64,000 bases of DNA from Streptomyces sp. WZ-12. GTDB taxonomy: Bacteria; Actinomycetota; Actinomycetes; Streptomycetales; Streptomycetaceae. Each line of letters begins with the position of its first letter. The first letter of the stretch is position 1. Below are positions 16,621 through 26,075 of the stretch, piece after piece. The stretch spans positions 4,437,001-4,501,000 of the forward strand of contig NZ_CP118574.1 of NCBI RefSeq assembly GCF_028898845.1. Reading direction: 5' to 3'. The position numbers and the translations under genes were made by a program. The notes under the pieces were generated by a model that saw only the letters and a program-made list of their open reading frames with translations, ran no database searches and was not told the DNA's origin.

Positions 16621-16715
16621 GCCTAGCCGCTCCCTCTGTCGATCTGATTGCGCCCGATTGCATGACCATTGCCCCACTGGCGTTGGCCGTCAAGAGTCCG
16701 GTTCGGACATGAGGA

Positions 16716-16739
16716 AGCCCCCGCAGAAGTGCAGGGGCT
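16716..16739 (-). terminator. Hairpin downstream of the minigene operon
   Basis: A 9-bp stem with one mismatch (AGCCCCCGC / GCAGGGGCT) and a 6-nt loop, just after the 16752 stop on the minus strand. Confidence 0.55.
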
Positions 16740-16751
16740 GGAACCGCTCCC

Positions 16752-16952
16752 TCATGCTGCGGCGGCCTCCTGCTCCCGGTCCTCAAGGTCGCGGCGTTCG
16801 ACGGGGGTTGCGGGCATGCACCAGGAGGTCAGGGCATCCCACGGATCGTGGCCCGGTCTGGTGAGGACCAGGCAGTCCCCGTTGACGGCGGTGATTCGGC
16901 CGATGCGGCCACTGGTGGTGTCCTGCACGACTTCCTGGAGGGTGAAGTTCAG
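16752..16952 (-). CDS. Small hypothetical protein, probable CTG start
   Basis: 66 residues if it starts at the CTG at 16952, which has AAGGAA 5 bases upstream. The product begins NFTLQEVVQDTTSGRIGRI and continues with a small beta-rich domain containing HDPWDALTSWC, a pattern I associate with short Streptomyces proteins that start Met-Asn-Phe-Thr. A longer product through the open upstream frame is low-complexity and unlikely. It closes the minus-strand run of tiny genes in the island. Confidence 0.5.
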   Translation of the reverse strand: MNFTLQEVVQDTTSGRIGRITAVNGDCLVLTRPGHDPWDALTSWCMPATPVERRDLEDREQEAAAA

Positions 16953-17227
16953 GGGCGTTCCTTGGTGGTTGGGGCCCGCCCCGGCCGGGACGTGAATCCC
17001 TGGGTGCCGGGGCGGGTGAGGGTGGCCGCCCAGGCCCGGGCGGGGAGGGGCCTGGGCGGCGGAGAGTCCGCCTGGCCGACACCCGTAACGGGCCAGTGGA
17101 CTCCGTACTCCCCTTCGTCTCCGGCGGGATGGCGATTGGGAGCGCCACAGGGGTGTGGGCTCTACCGCGGGGGGCGGTCCCGACGCCTCGCCTGCGCCGG
17201 GAGTTGGGAAGTAGGTGGTCCTGTTGG

Positions 17228-17446
17228 TTACCCGCTGGGGCGGTAGCCGCCGGGGCGGCCTGCGGCCACTCCTCGCGGTACGCCCCATCTGTCGAACTGG
17301 GCGGCCAGCCACTGTTCGCCGGGGTGACCGTAGGCCCGGTCCAGTCTCGCCATGGACCACCCTTCGCGGTACAACCGGATCACACGGTCTCGCCCTGCAA
17401 GTACAGCGGCCCGCACCATGTCCATTTCATCGCGGGTGCGCTTCAC
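17228..17446 (-). CDS. Small HTH-like hypothetical protein
   Basis: 72 residues from a GTG with AGAGGAG 7 bases upstream. DRVIRLYREGWSMARLDRAY resembles a resolvase-type helix-turn-helix. It overlaps the preceding gene by 4 bp (GTGA), so the two are co-translated. It may be a minor DNA-binding accessory; no family is firmly recognised. Confidence 0.6.
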   Translation of the reverse strand: MKRTRDEMDMVRAAVLAGRDRVIRLYREGWSMARLDRAYGHPGEQWLAAQFDRWGVPRGVAAGRPGGYRPSG

Positions 17447-17721
17447 GAGTAACTCCTCTGATGCCTAGCGGACTTGGTGGTCGTCCATGCCCGTGCGGCG
17501 TCCCAAGTCGCCGCCATCCAGCGGAACCGCTGGCGCTTCGTCGGCCCGGGTGGGTGAACGATCAGCGTCGCGCCGTGGGTGTCGCACCGGTATGCGTGGT
17601 CGCCAAGGGGTTCCATGTCGTGCCAAGCAAAGGGGCATTGAGGACAGTCATCCCAGGGTGCGTCGGTCTCCGGGTCATTCTCTGGCCGGGCAGCGGGGAG
17701 GCGCGCTAGCAGACGCTGCAC
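17443..17721 (-). CDS. Small zinc-ribbon-like hypothetical protein
   Basis: 92 residues. A CPQC pair, followed ~25 residues later by YRCDTHGATL, suggests a zinc ribbon with Cys/His ligands. The C-terminal half is helical and Trp-rich (RFRWMAATWDAARAW). It overlaps both neighbours (start inside the 38-residue gene, stop at the next GTGA), so it is part of one tight transcript. Confidence 0.6.
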   Translation of the reverse strand: MQRLLARLPAARPENDPETDAPWDDCPQCPFAWHDMEPLGDHAYRCDTHGATLIVHPPGPTKRQRFRWMAATWDAARAWTTTKSARHQRSYS

Positions 17722-17822
17722 GGTCGCCCCCGGCCATCCGTCTTCTTGCCGGTGTTGTTTCCGTTGCTGCGATCGTTGACTTCCTTGGTCTTCTGGCTCA
17801 CGTCGTCCGGCCGGCCGCTCAC
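17706..17822 (-). CDS. 38-residue hypothetical peptide
   Basis: Starts at a GTG that overlaps the stop of the upstream gene (GTGA) and ends inside the start of the next gene. The peptide is polar, with a Gly/Asn/Lys-rich middle (RSNGNNTGKKTDGRGR) and a CSVC C-terminal end. Supported by its exact coupling to both neighbours rather than by homology. Confidence 0.45.
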   Translation of the reverse strand: MSGRPDDVSQKTKEVNDRSNGNNTGKKTDGRGRPCSVC

Positions 17823-18034
17823 TGGTACACCGCCTTCAAGTGACGTGCCAGGGTGATGGTTTGGTACGGCGTGAGCCGGGCCGGAGCGAAGCAGTGCAGA
17901 AGCATCCCGTCCTCCCACGACGTCACGTGCACCGTGCTCCGGTCCGCATGGATGCCGATCGCCCTCAGGGCGTCGTCGAACTGTGCTCCCGCGTCGGCAC
18001 ACACTTGATACGGCGTGCGGGCAGGACCGGTCAT
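17819..18034 (-). CDS. Small hypothetical protein, first gene of the minigene operon
   Basis: 71 residues from the ATG at 18034 (AAGGAGG 8 bases upstream). The fold looks alpha/beta with FDDALRAIGIHADRSTV and a C-terminal LTPYQTITLARHLKAVY. It is divergent from the HTH-DUF5753 gene across 114 bp containing inverted repeats, so that regulator probably controls this operon. No family is recognised. Confidence 0.65.
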   Translation of the reverse strand: MTGPARTPYQVCADAGAQFDDALRAIGIHADRSTVHVTSWEDGMLLHCFAPARLTPYQTITLARHLKAVYQ

Positions 18035-18057
18035 GGTGGCGCCCTCCTTGCCTCTCT

Positions 18058-18135
18058 GTAGTGCTTCCACTACCGGTGAGCCCTCAGCGTGGCCTACAGT
18101 CGCTACACCCATCAACTAGGGAATACTGATTGATG
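18058..18135. promoter_or_regulatory. Two inverted repeats between the divergent regulator and minigene operon
   Basis: GTAGTG-CTTC-CACTAC (18058-18073) is a perfect 6-bp-arm repeat next to the minus-strand ribosome-binding site. CATCAA...TTGATG (18110-18135, 14-nt spacer) lies just before the regulator gene. Both are plausible operator half-sites for an HTH-DUF5753 protein. Confidence 0.45.
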
Positions 18136-18148
18136 AGTTGGGGATGTC

Positions 18149-18979
18149 ATGGTGAACCGCAAGGAGTTGGATCCCGAAGCGTCACCCGGTGCCCGCTTCG
18201 GGGAGCGCTTGCGCAGGTTACGGGACGAACGCGGTTGGACTCAGGACGAATTGGGTGAGCGTATCGGGTGCACCGGGGCGCATGTTTCTGCCGTCGAAAC
18301 TGGGCGGCGACCACCAACTCAGCGTTTTGCGATTGGCACTGACAAGGCGTTGGGGACCGGAGATCTGTTCGAGCGTGAGTGGCGCGAGATCAGGCACGGC
18401 AGCCTGTTGGAGGGGTTCCCGGAGTACGTCAGGCACGAGGGCCGGGCGGCAGAAATCCGGCTGTACGAAGTGGGCGTGATCCCTGGCTTGCTCCAGACCC
18501 CGGAGTACGCATCAGTACTCGCCGAGAGCGCCGCCAAGCGCGGAGCGATCACGCCCGAGCAGGCAGACGAACGAGTCTCACTTGTAGCGGAGCGACAAGC
18601 CGCACTAGTTCGGCCAAACCCGCCATTGGTCTTCGTCCTGCTAGACGAAAGCTGCGTTCGTTGGCCCGTTGGCGGACACCTCGTCATGGACGCACAGTTT
18701 GCACGCCTGATCGAGTTCGCGGAGCTGCCAAACATCGTGCTCCAGGTGGCACCGTTCGACCTGGGAGAGCGCCGAACGTTCAGGCTGCCGATTACCGTGC
18801 TCACGCTGCCGGATCGATCACTCATGTCGTACGCCGAGTCAGTTCAACGGGGCCATCTCGAACGGGAAAGCACCTCGGTGTTGCCCATACTGACGGCCTA
18901 CCATCAATTGCAGGCGGAGGCGTATCCCCAGGCGGCGTCTGTGGCCTTGATCAACAAGTTACGAAAGGGCACCCCGTGA
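18149..18979 (+). CDS. HTH (XRE) regulator with DUF5753 domain, WhiJ-like
   Basis: 276 residues. The XRE helix-turn-helix RLRRLRDERGWTQDELGERI...CTGAHVSAVETG is followed by DUF5753 with VGVIPGLLQTPEYASVLAE. Its stop overlaps the start of a DUF397 gene (GTGA), the classical WhiJ/Scr1-Scr2 pair. In known systems the small DUF397 protein modulates the DNA-binding partner. It faces the minigene operon across a shared control region. Confidence 0.88.
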   Translation: MVNRKELDPEASPGARFGERLRRLRDERGWTQDELGERIGCTGAHVSAVETGRRPPTQRFAIGTDKALGTGDLFEREWREIRHGSLLEGFPEYVRHEGRAAEIRLYEVGVIPGLLQTPEYASVLAESAAKRGAITPEQADERVSLVAERQAALVRPNPPLVFVLLDESCVRWPVGGHLVMDAQFARLIEFAELPNIVLQVAPFDLGERRTFRLPITVLTLPDRSLMSYAESVQRGHLERESTSVLPILTAYHQLQAEAYPQAASVALINKLRKGTP

Positions 18980-19164
18980 CCAACTCTTCCCCCCGATGGT
19001 TCAAGTCTTCCTACAGCGACAATGGCGGCCAGTGCATCGAGGTCGCCGCCAATGTCCCCGGCATCGTCCCCGTCCGTGACAGCAAGGCCCCGAACGGCCC
19101 GCAGCTCACACTGACCCGGGAGGCGTTCGCCGGCCTGGTGCAGTTCGCCAAGGCCAACGGCTGA
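18976..19164 (+). CDS. DUF397 domain protein
   Basis: 62 residues from the GTG overlapping the regulator stop. RWFKSSYSDNGGQCIEVA and PVRDSKAPNGPQLTLTREAF are the two conserved blocks of DUF397. Coupled to the upstream HTH-DUF5753 gene; likely its partner. Confidence 0.9.
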   Translation: MTNSSPRWFKSSYSDNGGQCIEVAANVPGIVPVRDSKAPNGPQLTLTREAFAGLVQFAKANG

Positions 19165-19202
19165 ACAGCCCCCTCTCCTCACACCCACGGGCACGGCACG
19201 AT

Positions 19203-19242
19203 GACGCCCCCACCGGGGAACTCCCGATGGGGGCGCCTTATT
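19203..19242 (+). terminator. Terminator after the DUF397 gene
   Basis: CGCCCCCACC...GATGGGGGCG stem followed by a T-rich TTATT on the plus strand, about 40 bp after the stop. Confidence 0.7.
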
Positions 19243-19292
19243 GCGTTTTCGCAGGTCACAGACCAAGTGTTTTACCCGCACTGCTGCACATG

Positions 19293-19383
19293 AGCGTGCC
19301 GACCCGTTCCTCGGGGGCCACGTCGAGCTCGTCGCGCAGCGCGTGCGCCAACTGCGCGGCCCGGCGGCCGATCTCGGCGAAGG
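19293..19383. repeat. 91-bp perfect direct repeat, copy B
   Basis: Identical to 13058-13148 and in the same orientation. Here it is an isolated fragment: the translation on the minus strand gives [10 protein letters not shown]...RVGTLM and then breaks off on both sides. It marks the right edge of the 6.2-kb island. Confidence 0.9.
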
Positions 19384-19456
19384 ACGGCCCGGGGCCCGAC
19401 CCGCCGCGCGGCTGGTCTTTTCGGCCCCCGGCCGTCTCACTCGGCCTACCCGCCAA

Positions 19457-19675
19457 CTAGCCGTCGCTGCTGACCTCTTGGGAAATGGTCCCGTGCATGG
19501 GGCCGAAGCCCGGAACGTTCACCTCCACTCCGTCGTCCAGCGAGCTCGGAGCACTCTGCTCCGTCGCCTGGTCGGTCCCGCCGTGCCCACCGCCGGCGGC
19601 ACTGGCCGAGCCGACGACGCCGAGGACGACGGCACCGGCGATCGCCATTGCGGCAACAACGCCACGAACGCGCAT
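19457..19675 (-). CDS. Small secreted protein
   Basis: 72 residues from the ATG at 19675 with AAGGAGG 5 bases upstream. A clear signal peptide (RGVVAAMAIAGAVVLGVVGSASA) is followed by a short acidic polar mature part of about 45 residues. No cysteines and no recognised family. Confidence 0.75.
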   Translation of the reverse strand: MRVRGVVAAMAIAGAVVLGVVGSASAAGGGHGGTDQATEQSAPSSLDDGVEVNVPGFGPMHGTISQEVSSDG

Positions 19676-19846
19676 GGTTCCTCCTTGAATTCGCGATCGG
19701 TGATCTACCGCAACCTGCCCTGACCACGGCTCCTCCTGCCATCTTCCATGCCGCACACACGGGCGCTTCAGCCAAACAGCCGACCGCCCGGCGCATCCGG
19801 TGCGCCTCAACGGGCCAGGAAGACCCCACGCCCCGTAGGTCCGCCG

Positions 19847-21691
19847 TTACCCCGTGGCGCCCGGCTTCGGCGTCACCGCCTGGAGGACCAGGACCGAGAG
19901 GTCGTCCTCGACCGGTCCGGTGCCGAAGTCGTGGGCGGCCCGGCGGACGTGTTCGGCGAGCGCCTTGGCGCCCAGTCCGAGGCCGTCGCGCAACACCCCC
20001 GCCAGGCCGTCGTTGTCGTCCAACTGCCAGTTCCCGCACCGGCGTTCGGTGACCCCGTCGGTGACGCACAGCAGCGTCTCGCCGGGTGCGAGCGGGAAGG
20101 TGCTGGCGCGGAACTCGGCGCCCTCGTCGATGCCCAGCAGCATCTGCGGGTCGGCGGCCGGCTCCACGGTGCCGTCGGTGAACAGGTGCAGCGGCGGCGG
20201 GTGCCCGGCGCTGGCGACGGTGCAACGGGCCCCGGGGAAGCCGGGATCGACGGTCAACTCCCCGTAGAGCAGGCTCAGAAAGCGCGAACTGGCCTGTTCC
20301 CCGCCGAGTTCCACCGCCTCGGCGCCCTCCTCGGCCATGGCCAGATTCAGCCGCCCGAGGACCGATTCGACGCCGTGGCCCTCACGGGCCAGCAGGCGCA
20401 CCAGGTGGCGGGCCAGCCCGGTCACCGACATCGCCTCGGGGTCCTTGCCCTGGACGTCGCCCAACAGGAAGCACCAGTGGCTCTCGCCCATCGGGAAGAC
20501 GTCGTAGAAGTCGCCGCCGACGGCCTGCCCCTGGCCGTGCGGCTCGTAGACGATCGCGGTGTCGACGCCGGGGATGCTGGCCAGTGTGGCGGGCAGTTGG
20601 CGGCGCTGGAGGGCCAGGCTGATGGTGGTCTGCCGGGTGTACTGGCGGGCGGTGTGGACGGCCTGGGCGATCCGCCGGGCGACGTCCTCCACCATGCGCG
20701 CGACGGTGTCGGTCATCTTGAGCCGGCCCGCCCGGCCCAGCAGCAGGACGCCCAGTTGTTCGTCGCGGGCCACCAGGGGGAAGGCCAGCGCCGCCCCGCC
20801 CTCCCTGGACGCGCCGGCACATTCCGGCCAGGCCCAGGGGGTGCCGCCGATCCGGACGACGTCGATGGGCGGCTCGCGCTCCAAGTCGACGCGGAGCGGC
20901 CCGATCCGCCGCTCGTCGACGTGCCACACCCGGGAGAGCTGCATGCCGCCGCCCTCGGTGCTCAGCCAGATCGCGCACCAGTCGGCGAGCCGGGGCACCA
21001 ACAGTTGGGCGGCGAGCGCGGTGACCATGTCCTGGTCGAGCTGGCCGGCGAGGAGTTCGCTGGTTTCCGCGAGGAACGAGGGGCCGCCGCGGTCGACCCA
21101 CTCGGCGGCCGCTCCCGGCCCGCGCGGCGCCAGGGTCCGGGTCGGGGCCGTGGCACCGGCGCCGCGCCGGTCGGGTCCGGCCGGCGCGGTCGCCGACCGG
21201 CCCTCGGTGGCGGTCAGCCGGAACCAGACCGTCTTGGTGGACCTGCGGTAGGTCACGCCCCAGGACTCGGCGAGCGCGCCGACGAGCTGGAGGCCGTAGC
21301 CGGGGACGCCGCCGCGGGCGTCCACCCCACCGCGCACGGTCCGCGACGGGTGCCGGTCGGCGACCTCCACGACGACCGCGACGGTGGCCGGGCCCGACTC
21401 CGCGCCACCGGCCGCGGCCGGCCCGCGCTCGTGGGTCAGCCGGCAGGTCACGTCGATGTCGGTGCCCGCGTACATCAGGGCGTTGGTGACCAGTTCGCTG
21501 ACGAGGAGGACGGCCTGGTCGATGAGGTCCGAACTGATCGCGGCGGCGCCGGGTGCGACCGCCCGCCCGGTCAGCAGGGTGCGCACGAAGCGGCGGGCCG
21601 CGGAGGCGGCAAGCTGGTTCGCCGGCAGCCCGGTGCGGGACACCGTTTCGGTCTCCTGCGGGGCCGTCGTCCGCGGCGATAGCGAGGTCAC
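19847..21691 (-). CDS. osaC: OsaC-like multidomain PP2C phosphatase with HATPase and GAF domains
   Basis: About 614 residues. The N-terminal RsbW-type HATPase has the N-box VLLVSELVTNALMYA and PGYGLQLVGALAESWGV. Next a GAF-like region (residues ~215-375), then a C-terminal RsbU/SpoIIE-type PP2C phosphatase with VGGDFYDVFPM, LLGDVQGKDPEA and EDDLSVLVL. The divergent position next to a multi-HAMP hybrid kinase and its regulator is the arrangement of osaC-osaA-osaB in S. coelicolor (SCO5747-5749 as I recall), where OsaC takes part in recovery from osmotic stress through sigma-B control. GTG start with AGGGGG upstream. Confidence 0.8.
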   Translation of the reverse strand: MTSLSPRTTAPQETETVSRTGLPANQLAASAARRFVRTLLTGRAVAPGAAAISSDLIDQAVLLVSELVTNALMYAGTDIDVTCRLTHERGPAAAGGAESGPATVAVVVEVADRHPSRTVRGGVDARGGVPGYGLQLVGALAESWGVTYRRSTKTVWFRLTATEGRSATAPAGPDRRGAGATAPTRTLAPRGPGAAAEWVDRGGPSFLAETSELLAGQLDQDMVTALAAQLLVPRLADWCAIWLSTEGGGMQLSRVWHVDERRIGPLRVDLEREPPIDVVRIGGTPWAWPECAGASREGGAALAFPLVARDEQLGVLLLGRAGRLKMTDTVARMVEDVARRIAQAVHTARQYTRQTTISLALQRRQLPATLASIPGVDTAIVYEPHGQGQAVGGDFYDVFPMGESHWCFLLGDVQGKDPEAMSVTGLARHLVRLLAREGHGVESVLGRLNLAMAEEGAEAVELGGEQASSRFLSLLYGELTVDPGFPGARCTVASAGHPPPLHLFTDGTVEPAADPQMLLGIDEGAEFRASTFPLAPGETLLCVTDGVTERRCGNWQLDDNDGLAGVLRDGLGLGAKALAEHVRRAAHDFGTGPVEDDLSVLVLQAVTPKPGATG

Positions 21692-21905
21692 GGCGCCCCC
21701 TGATGCGCCCGGAAAAGCAACTCATTACGGCCGCTTTATACTATGACATACCTGCCCAATTGGATCAGTTCCGGACCGACTCCGGGACTCCTCCGGACCG
21801 CCTCCGGACGCGCTCCGGGACGAGCCCGACGGCGCCGCAGCGGCTGGACGGCCCCGCACACGTTCGGTTCGAGTTCGGTCTCGATCACTGGGGGGATGGT
21901 GTGCC

Positions 21906-24900
21906 ATGGCGCCCGACCCGACCCGGCCCGAGTCCGCGGCGTCACCCCCGGACCCCCGCCACGACGGCCAGTGGGTGCGCACCAGCGAGCTGCGCCCCCT
22001 CCTGGCCGCCCTGAACGCCCTGCGCGACGGCGACTTCACCGCCCGCGTCGGCCGCCCCGAAGACGGCGCCCCGGTCGACGGCGTACTGGCCGACATGACC
22101 GACGTCTTCGCCCAGATCGTCGCCCGCAACGCCCATCTCGCCACCGAACTCCAGCGCCTGCGCCGCGAGGTCGTCCGCGAGGGCCGGCTGGACGAGCGGC
22201 TGCGCGCCAGCCCCGGGCAGGGCGGCTGGACCACCAACGTCGAGGCCGCCAACGCCGTCCTGGAAGCGCTGGTCACCCCGGTCGCCAAGGCCACCCGGGT
22301 GCTGGACTCGATCGCCGACGGCGATCTGACCCGGCACGTCGATCTGCACGACGGCAGCCGTCAGCTCCGCGGCGACCTGCGCCGGCTGGGAAGCTGCGTC
22401 AACCGCGTGGTCGACCGGCTCTCGCTCTTCACCGGCGAGCTCACCCGGGTCTCCCGCGAGGTCGGCATCGAGGGCCGGCTCGGCGGCCGCGCCAAGGTCC
22501 AGGGCCTCTCCGGCGACTGGCTGCACGTGACCGAGGCGGTCAACACCATGGCGTCCCGGCTGACCGCGCAGGTCCGGGACATCGCGGTGGTGACCACGGC
22601 GGTGGCCCGCGGCGACCTCACCCAACAGGTGACGGTCGAGGCCACCGGCGAGCTGCTGGAGCTGAAGCTCACCGTGAACACCATGGTCGACCAGCTCTCC
22701 GCCTTCGCCGACGAGGTCACCCGCGTCGCCCGCGAGGTCGGCACCGAGGGCCGGCTCGGCGGCCGCGCCCAAGTACGCGGCGTCTCCGGCGTCTGGAAGG
22801 ACCTCACCGACAACGTCAACTTCATGGCGTCCAACCTGACCTGGCAGGTCCGCAACATCGCCCAGGTCACCACCGCCGTCGCCAACGGCGACCTCAGCCA
22901 GAAGATCACCGTCGACGCCCGCGGCGAGATCCTCGAACTCAAGTCGACCATCAACACCATGGTCGACCAGCTCTCCGCCTTCGCCGACGAGGTCACCCGC
23001 GTCGCCCGCGAAGTCGGCACCGAGGGGCAGCTCGGCGGCCGCGCCCAAGTACGCGGCGTCTCCGGCGTCTGGAAGGACCTCACCGAGAGCGTCAACTTCA
23101 TGGCGGACAACCTCACCACGCAGGTCCGCAACATCGCCCAGGTGTCCAGCGCCGTCGCCGAGGGCGACCTCGGCAAGAAGATCACCGTCGAGGCCAAGGG
23201 CGAGATCCTCGAACTCAAGTCGACCATCAACACCATGGTCGACCAGCTCTCCGCCTTCGCCGACGAGGTCACCCGCGTCGCCCGCGAAGTCGGCACCGAG
23301 GGCAACCTCGGCGGTCAGGCGCAGGTCCGGGGCGTCTCGGGGGTCTGGAAGGAGCTCACCGACAACGTCAACTCCATGGCGCTGAACCTCACTTCGCAGG
23401 TCCGCAACATCGCCCAGGTCACCACCGCGGTCGCCAACGGCGACCTCACCAAGAAGATCGACGTGGACGCCCGCGGCGAGATCCTGGAGCTCAAGGACAC
23501 CGTCAACACCATGGTCAAGCAGCTGCGGGCGTTCGCCGACGAGGTCACCCGGGTCGCCCGCGAGGTCGGCACCGAGGGCCGGCTCGGCGGCCGCGCCCAG
23601 GTGCACGGCGTCCTGGGCGTCTGGAAGAACCTCACCGACAACGTCAACTCCATGGCGGACAACCTCACCTCGCAGGTCCGCAACATCGCCGAGGTGGCGA
23701 CGTCGGTGGCGCGCGGCGACCTCTCCAAGAAGATCGACGTCGATGCCCGCGGCGAGATCCTGGAGCTCAAGACCACCATCAACACCATGGTCGACACCCT
23801 CTCCTCGTTCGCCTCCGAGGTGACCCGGGTGGCCCGCGAGGTCGGCAGCGAGGGCCAACTCGGCGGCCAGGCCCGGGTCGAGGGCGTCTACGGCACCTGG
23901 AAGCAGCTCACCACCAGCGTCAACGAGCTGGCCCTCAACCTCACCACCCAGGTGCGCGCGATCGCCGAGGTGACCAGCGCGGTCACCCAGGGCGACATGT
24001 CCGGCTCGATCACCGTGGACGCCCGCGGCGAGGTCGCCACCCTGAAGAACAACATCAACCTCATGGTCGCCAACCTCCGCGAGACCACCCGCGCCAAGGA
24101 CTGGCTGGAGTCCAACCTCACCCGGATCGCCGGCCTGATGCAGGGCCACCGCGACCTGGTCGAGGTCGCCGACCTGATCCTGCGCGAGCTCACCCCGCTG
24201 GTGAACGCCCAGTTCGGCGCGTTCTTCCTGGCCGAGGCGGGCGCCGAACCGGGCGAGGGCCTGGAACTGATCGCCGGCTACGGCACCGGCCGCCCCGACG
24301 GCCAGGGCGCCCTGAACCGGATGCGGCGGGGCGCCCCCGCCTGGGGCCTGATCACCCAGGCCGCCACGGAACAGCGGCGCATCCTCGTCGAGGCGGTGCC
24401 CGGCGACTACCTCACCATCAGCTCCGGCCTCGGCGCCGCCGCCCCGGCCAGCGTCGTCATCTTCCCGATCCTCTTCGAGGACCAGGTCCTCGGCGTGATC
24501 GAGCTGGCCTCCTTCAGCCGCTTCAGCGAGGTGCACCTGGCCTTCATCGACCAGTTCGTCAACACCATCGGCGTCTCCATCAACACCATCATCGCCAACT
24601 CCCGCACCGAATCGCTGCTCTCGGAATCCCAGCGGCTGACCGCCGCACTCCGCCAACGCTCCGACGAGCTCCAACTCACCAACGCCGAACTGGAGGAGAA
24701 GGCCGCGCTCCTGGCCACCTCCTCGCAGTACAAATCCGAATTCCTCGCCAACATGTCGCACGAGCTGCGCACCCCGCTCAACTCCCTGCTGGTGCTCTCG
24801 CGACTGCTCGCCGACAATCCCGACGGCCATCTCGGCCCGCAGGAAGTGGAGTTCGCGGTCACCATCCACCGCGCCGGCTCCGACCTGCTCCAGCTCATCA

Positions 24901-26075
24901 ACGACATCCTCGACCTGTCGAAGATCGAGGCCGGCCGGATGGACGTGCACCCCAAGGCCCTGCCGCTGAAGAAGCTCCTGGACTACGTGCGGGCCACCTT
25001 CCGCCCACTGACCGTCGACCGCGGCCTCGGCTTCGACGTCCACGTCGGCGAGGGCGTCCCCGAGGAGCTCTACTCCGACGAACAGCGCCTCCAGCAGATC
25101 CTGCGCAACCTGCTCTCCAACGCGGTGAAGTTCACCTCCACCGGCGGCGTGGAACTCCGCGTCGAACGCGTCCCGGAGAGCCGGTGCGGCCAATTCGAGG
25201 AGGCGTCCCTGCGCACCGCCGACACCGTCCTCGCGCTCTCCGTCAAGGACACCGGAATAGGCATTTCCCCGGAGAAACTCGACGGCATCTTCGAGGCGTT
25301 CCAGCAGTCCGACGGCACCACCAACCGCAAATACGGCGGCACCGGGCTGGGCCTGTCGATCAGCCGCGACATGGCCGCGCTGCTCGGCGGCCGCATCAAG
25401 GCCGAGAGCCAGGTGAACGTCGGCTCCACCTTCACCCTCTACGTCCCCGCCCGCTACACCGGCCCCTCGGCCGCCCCCGTCCCCACCCCGCACAGCGCCG
25501 GCCCCGCCGAGGCCGCACCCGCCACCCCGGTGGGTCCCACCGAGGGCGGCGACGTCACCTGGCCCGAGGCCACCCGGCTCAAGGACTGGCTGAGCGGCCC
25601 CGCCGGCCGCGTCCTGGCCGGCCGCCGCATCCTGATCGTCGACGACGACATCCGCAACGTCTTCGCGTTGACCCACGTCCTCGGCCGGATCGGCATCCAC
25701 GTCAAGTACGCCGAGAACGGCCGCGAGGGCCTGGAGGTCCTGGACCGCGCGCCCGACGTCTCGCTGGTCCTGATGGACATCATGATGCCGGAGATGGACG
25801 GCTACGAGATGATCCGGGCCATCCGCCGCACCCCCCGCTTCGCCGCCCTCCCGATCATCGCGCTCACCGCCAAGGCGATGCCCGGCGACCGCGAGAAGGC
25901 CATCGAGAGCGGCGCCGACGACTACATCCCCAAACCGGTCGACGTGGACCGCCTGTTGTCGGTCATCTCCCGGCTCCTGGACCCCCACCGGACACGGCCG
26001 ACCCCCGAGGACCCGCCACCGGCCGCCGACCCGCCCGACACCACCGACGAGGGAACGGAGGCGCCACCGTCATGA
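21906..26075 (+). CDS. osaA: OsaA-like hybrid histidine kinase with eight HAMP repeats
   Basis: 1389 residues with no membrane segment. About eight HAMP domains occur in tandem (residues ~30-735), a poly-HAMP array as in Nik1-type osmosensors. They are followed by GAF (~745-895), HisKA with SHELRTPLN (His952), HATPase ([18 protein letters not shown] as G-box) and a receiver domain ([14 protein letters not shown], Asp1291; Lys in YIPKPVD). The stop overlaps the next start (ATGA). The family phosphorelays osmotic signals; here the partner is the response regulator just downstream and the divergent OsaC-like protein. Confidence 0.9.
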   Translation: MAPDPTRPESAASPPDPRHDGQWVRTSELRPLLAALNALRDGDFTARVGRPEDGAPVDGVLADMTDVFAQIVARNAHLATELQRLRREVVREGRLDERLRASPGQGGWTTNVEAANAVLEALVTPVAKATRVLDSIADGDLTRHVDLHDGSRQLRGDLRRLGSCVNRVVDRLSLFTGELTRVSREVGIEGRLGGRAKVQGLSGDWLHVTEAVNTMASRLTAQVRDIAVVTTAVARGDLTQQVTVEATGELLELKLTVNTMVDQLSAFADEVTRVAREVGTEGRLGGRAQVRGVSGVWKDLTDNVNFMASNLTWQVRNIAQVTTAVANGDLSQKITVDARGEILELKSTINTMVDQLSAFADEVTRVAREVGTEGQLGGRAQVRGVSGVWKDLTESVNFMADNLTTQVRNIAQVSSAVAEGDLGKKITVEAKGEILELKSTINTMVDQLSAFADEVTRVAREVGTEGNLGGQAQVRGVSGVWKELTDNVNSMALNLTSQVRNIAQVTTAVANGDLTKKIDVDARGEILELKDTVNTMVKQLRAFADEVTRVAREVGTEGRLGGRAQVHGVLGVWKNLTDNVNSMADNLTSQVRNIAEVATSVARGDLSKKIDVDARGEILELKTTINTMVDTLSSFASEVTRVAREVGSEGQLGGQARVEGVYGTWKQLTTSVNELALNLTTQVRAIAEVTSAVTQGDMSGSITVDARGEVATLKNNINLMVANLRETTRAKDWLESNLTRIAGLMQGHRDLVEVADLILRELTPLVNAQFGAFFLAEAGAEPGEGLELIAGYGTGRPDGQGALNRMRRGAPAWGLITQAATEQRRILVEAVPGDYLTISSGLGAAAPASVVIFPILFEDQVLGVIELASFSRFSEVHLAFIDQFVNTIGVSINTIIANSRTESLLSESQRLTAALRQRSDELQLTNAELEEKAALLATSSQYKSEFLANMSHELRTPLNSLLVLSRLLADNPDGHLGPQEVEFAVTIHRAGSDLLQLINDILDLSKIEAGRMDVHPKALPLKKLLDYVRATFRPLTVDRGLGFDVHVGEGVPEELYSDEQRLQQILRNLLSNAVKFTSTGGVELRVERVPESRCGQFEEASLRTADTVLALSVKDTGIGISPEKLDGIFEAFQQSDGTTNRKYGGTGLGLSISRDMAALLGGRIKAESQVNVGSTFTLYVPARYTGPSAAPVPTPHSAGPAEAAPATPVGPTEGGDVTWPEATRLKDWLSGPAGRVLAGRRILIVDDDIRNVFALTHVLGRIGIHVKYAENGREGLEVLDRAPDVSLVLMDIMMPEMDGYEMIRAIRRTPRFAALPIIALTAKAMPGDREKAIESGADDYIPKPVDVDRLLSVISRLLDPHRTRPTPEDPPPAADPPDTTDEGTEAPPS
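22576..24085 (+). repeat. Tandem 276-bp repeats encoding HAMP units
   Basis: Near-identical coding units recur every 276 bp (92 codons). For instance, the segment starting GCCTTCGCCGACGAGG is found at 22701, 22977 and 23253. Units 2-4 are the most similar, suggesting recent duplication or gene conversion. Confidence 0.85.

Noticed and set aside
21692..21905. A sigma-B-type promoter for osaC in the divergent osa region
   Set aside because: GGTATG-like sequence is present on the minus strand but the upstream element is not convincing by eye; a promoter claim would need transcript start mapping.
22701..24085. Regularly spaced repeats that could look like a CRISPR or tandem-repeat array
   Set aside because: The period is 276 bp and the units encode HAMP domains in frame; there are no short repeats with unique spacers.
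21942..25988. Open frame of more than 1300 codons on the strand opposite the osaA-like gene
   Set aside because: Its translation is Asp/Gly/Val-rich and repeats with the HAMP repeats of the sense gene. It is the usual antisense frame in high-GC coding DNA.
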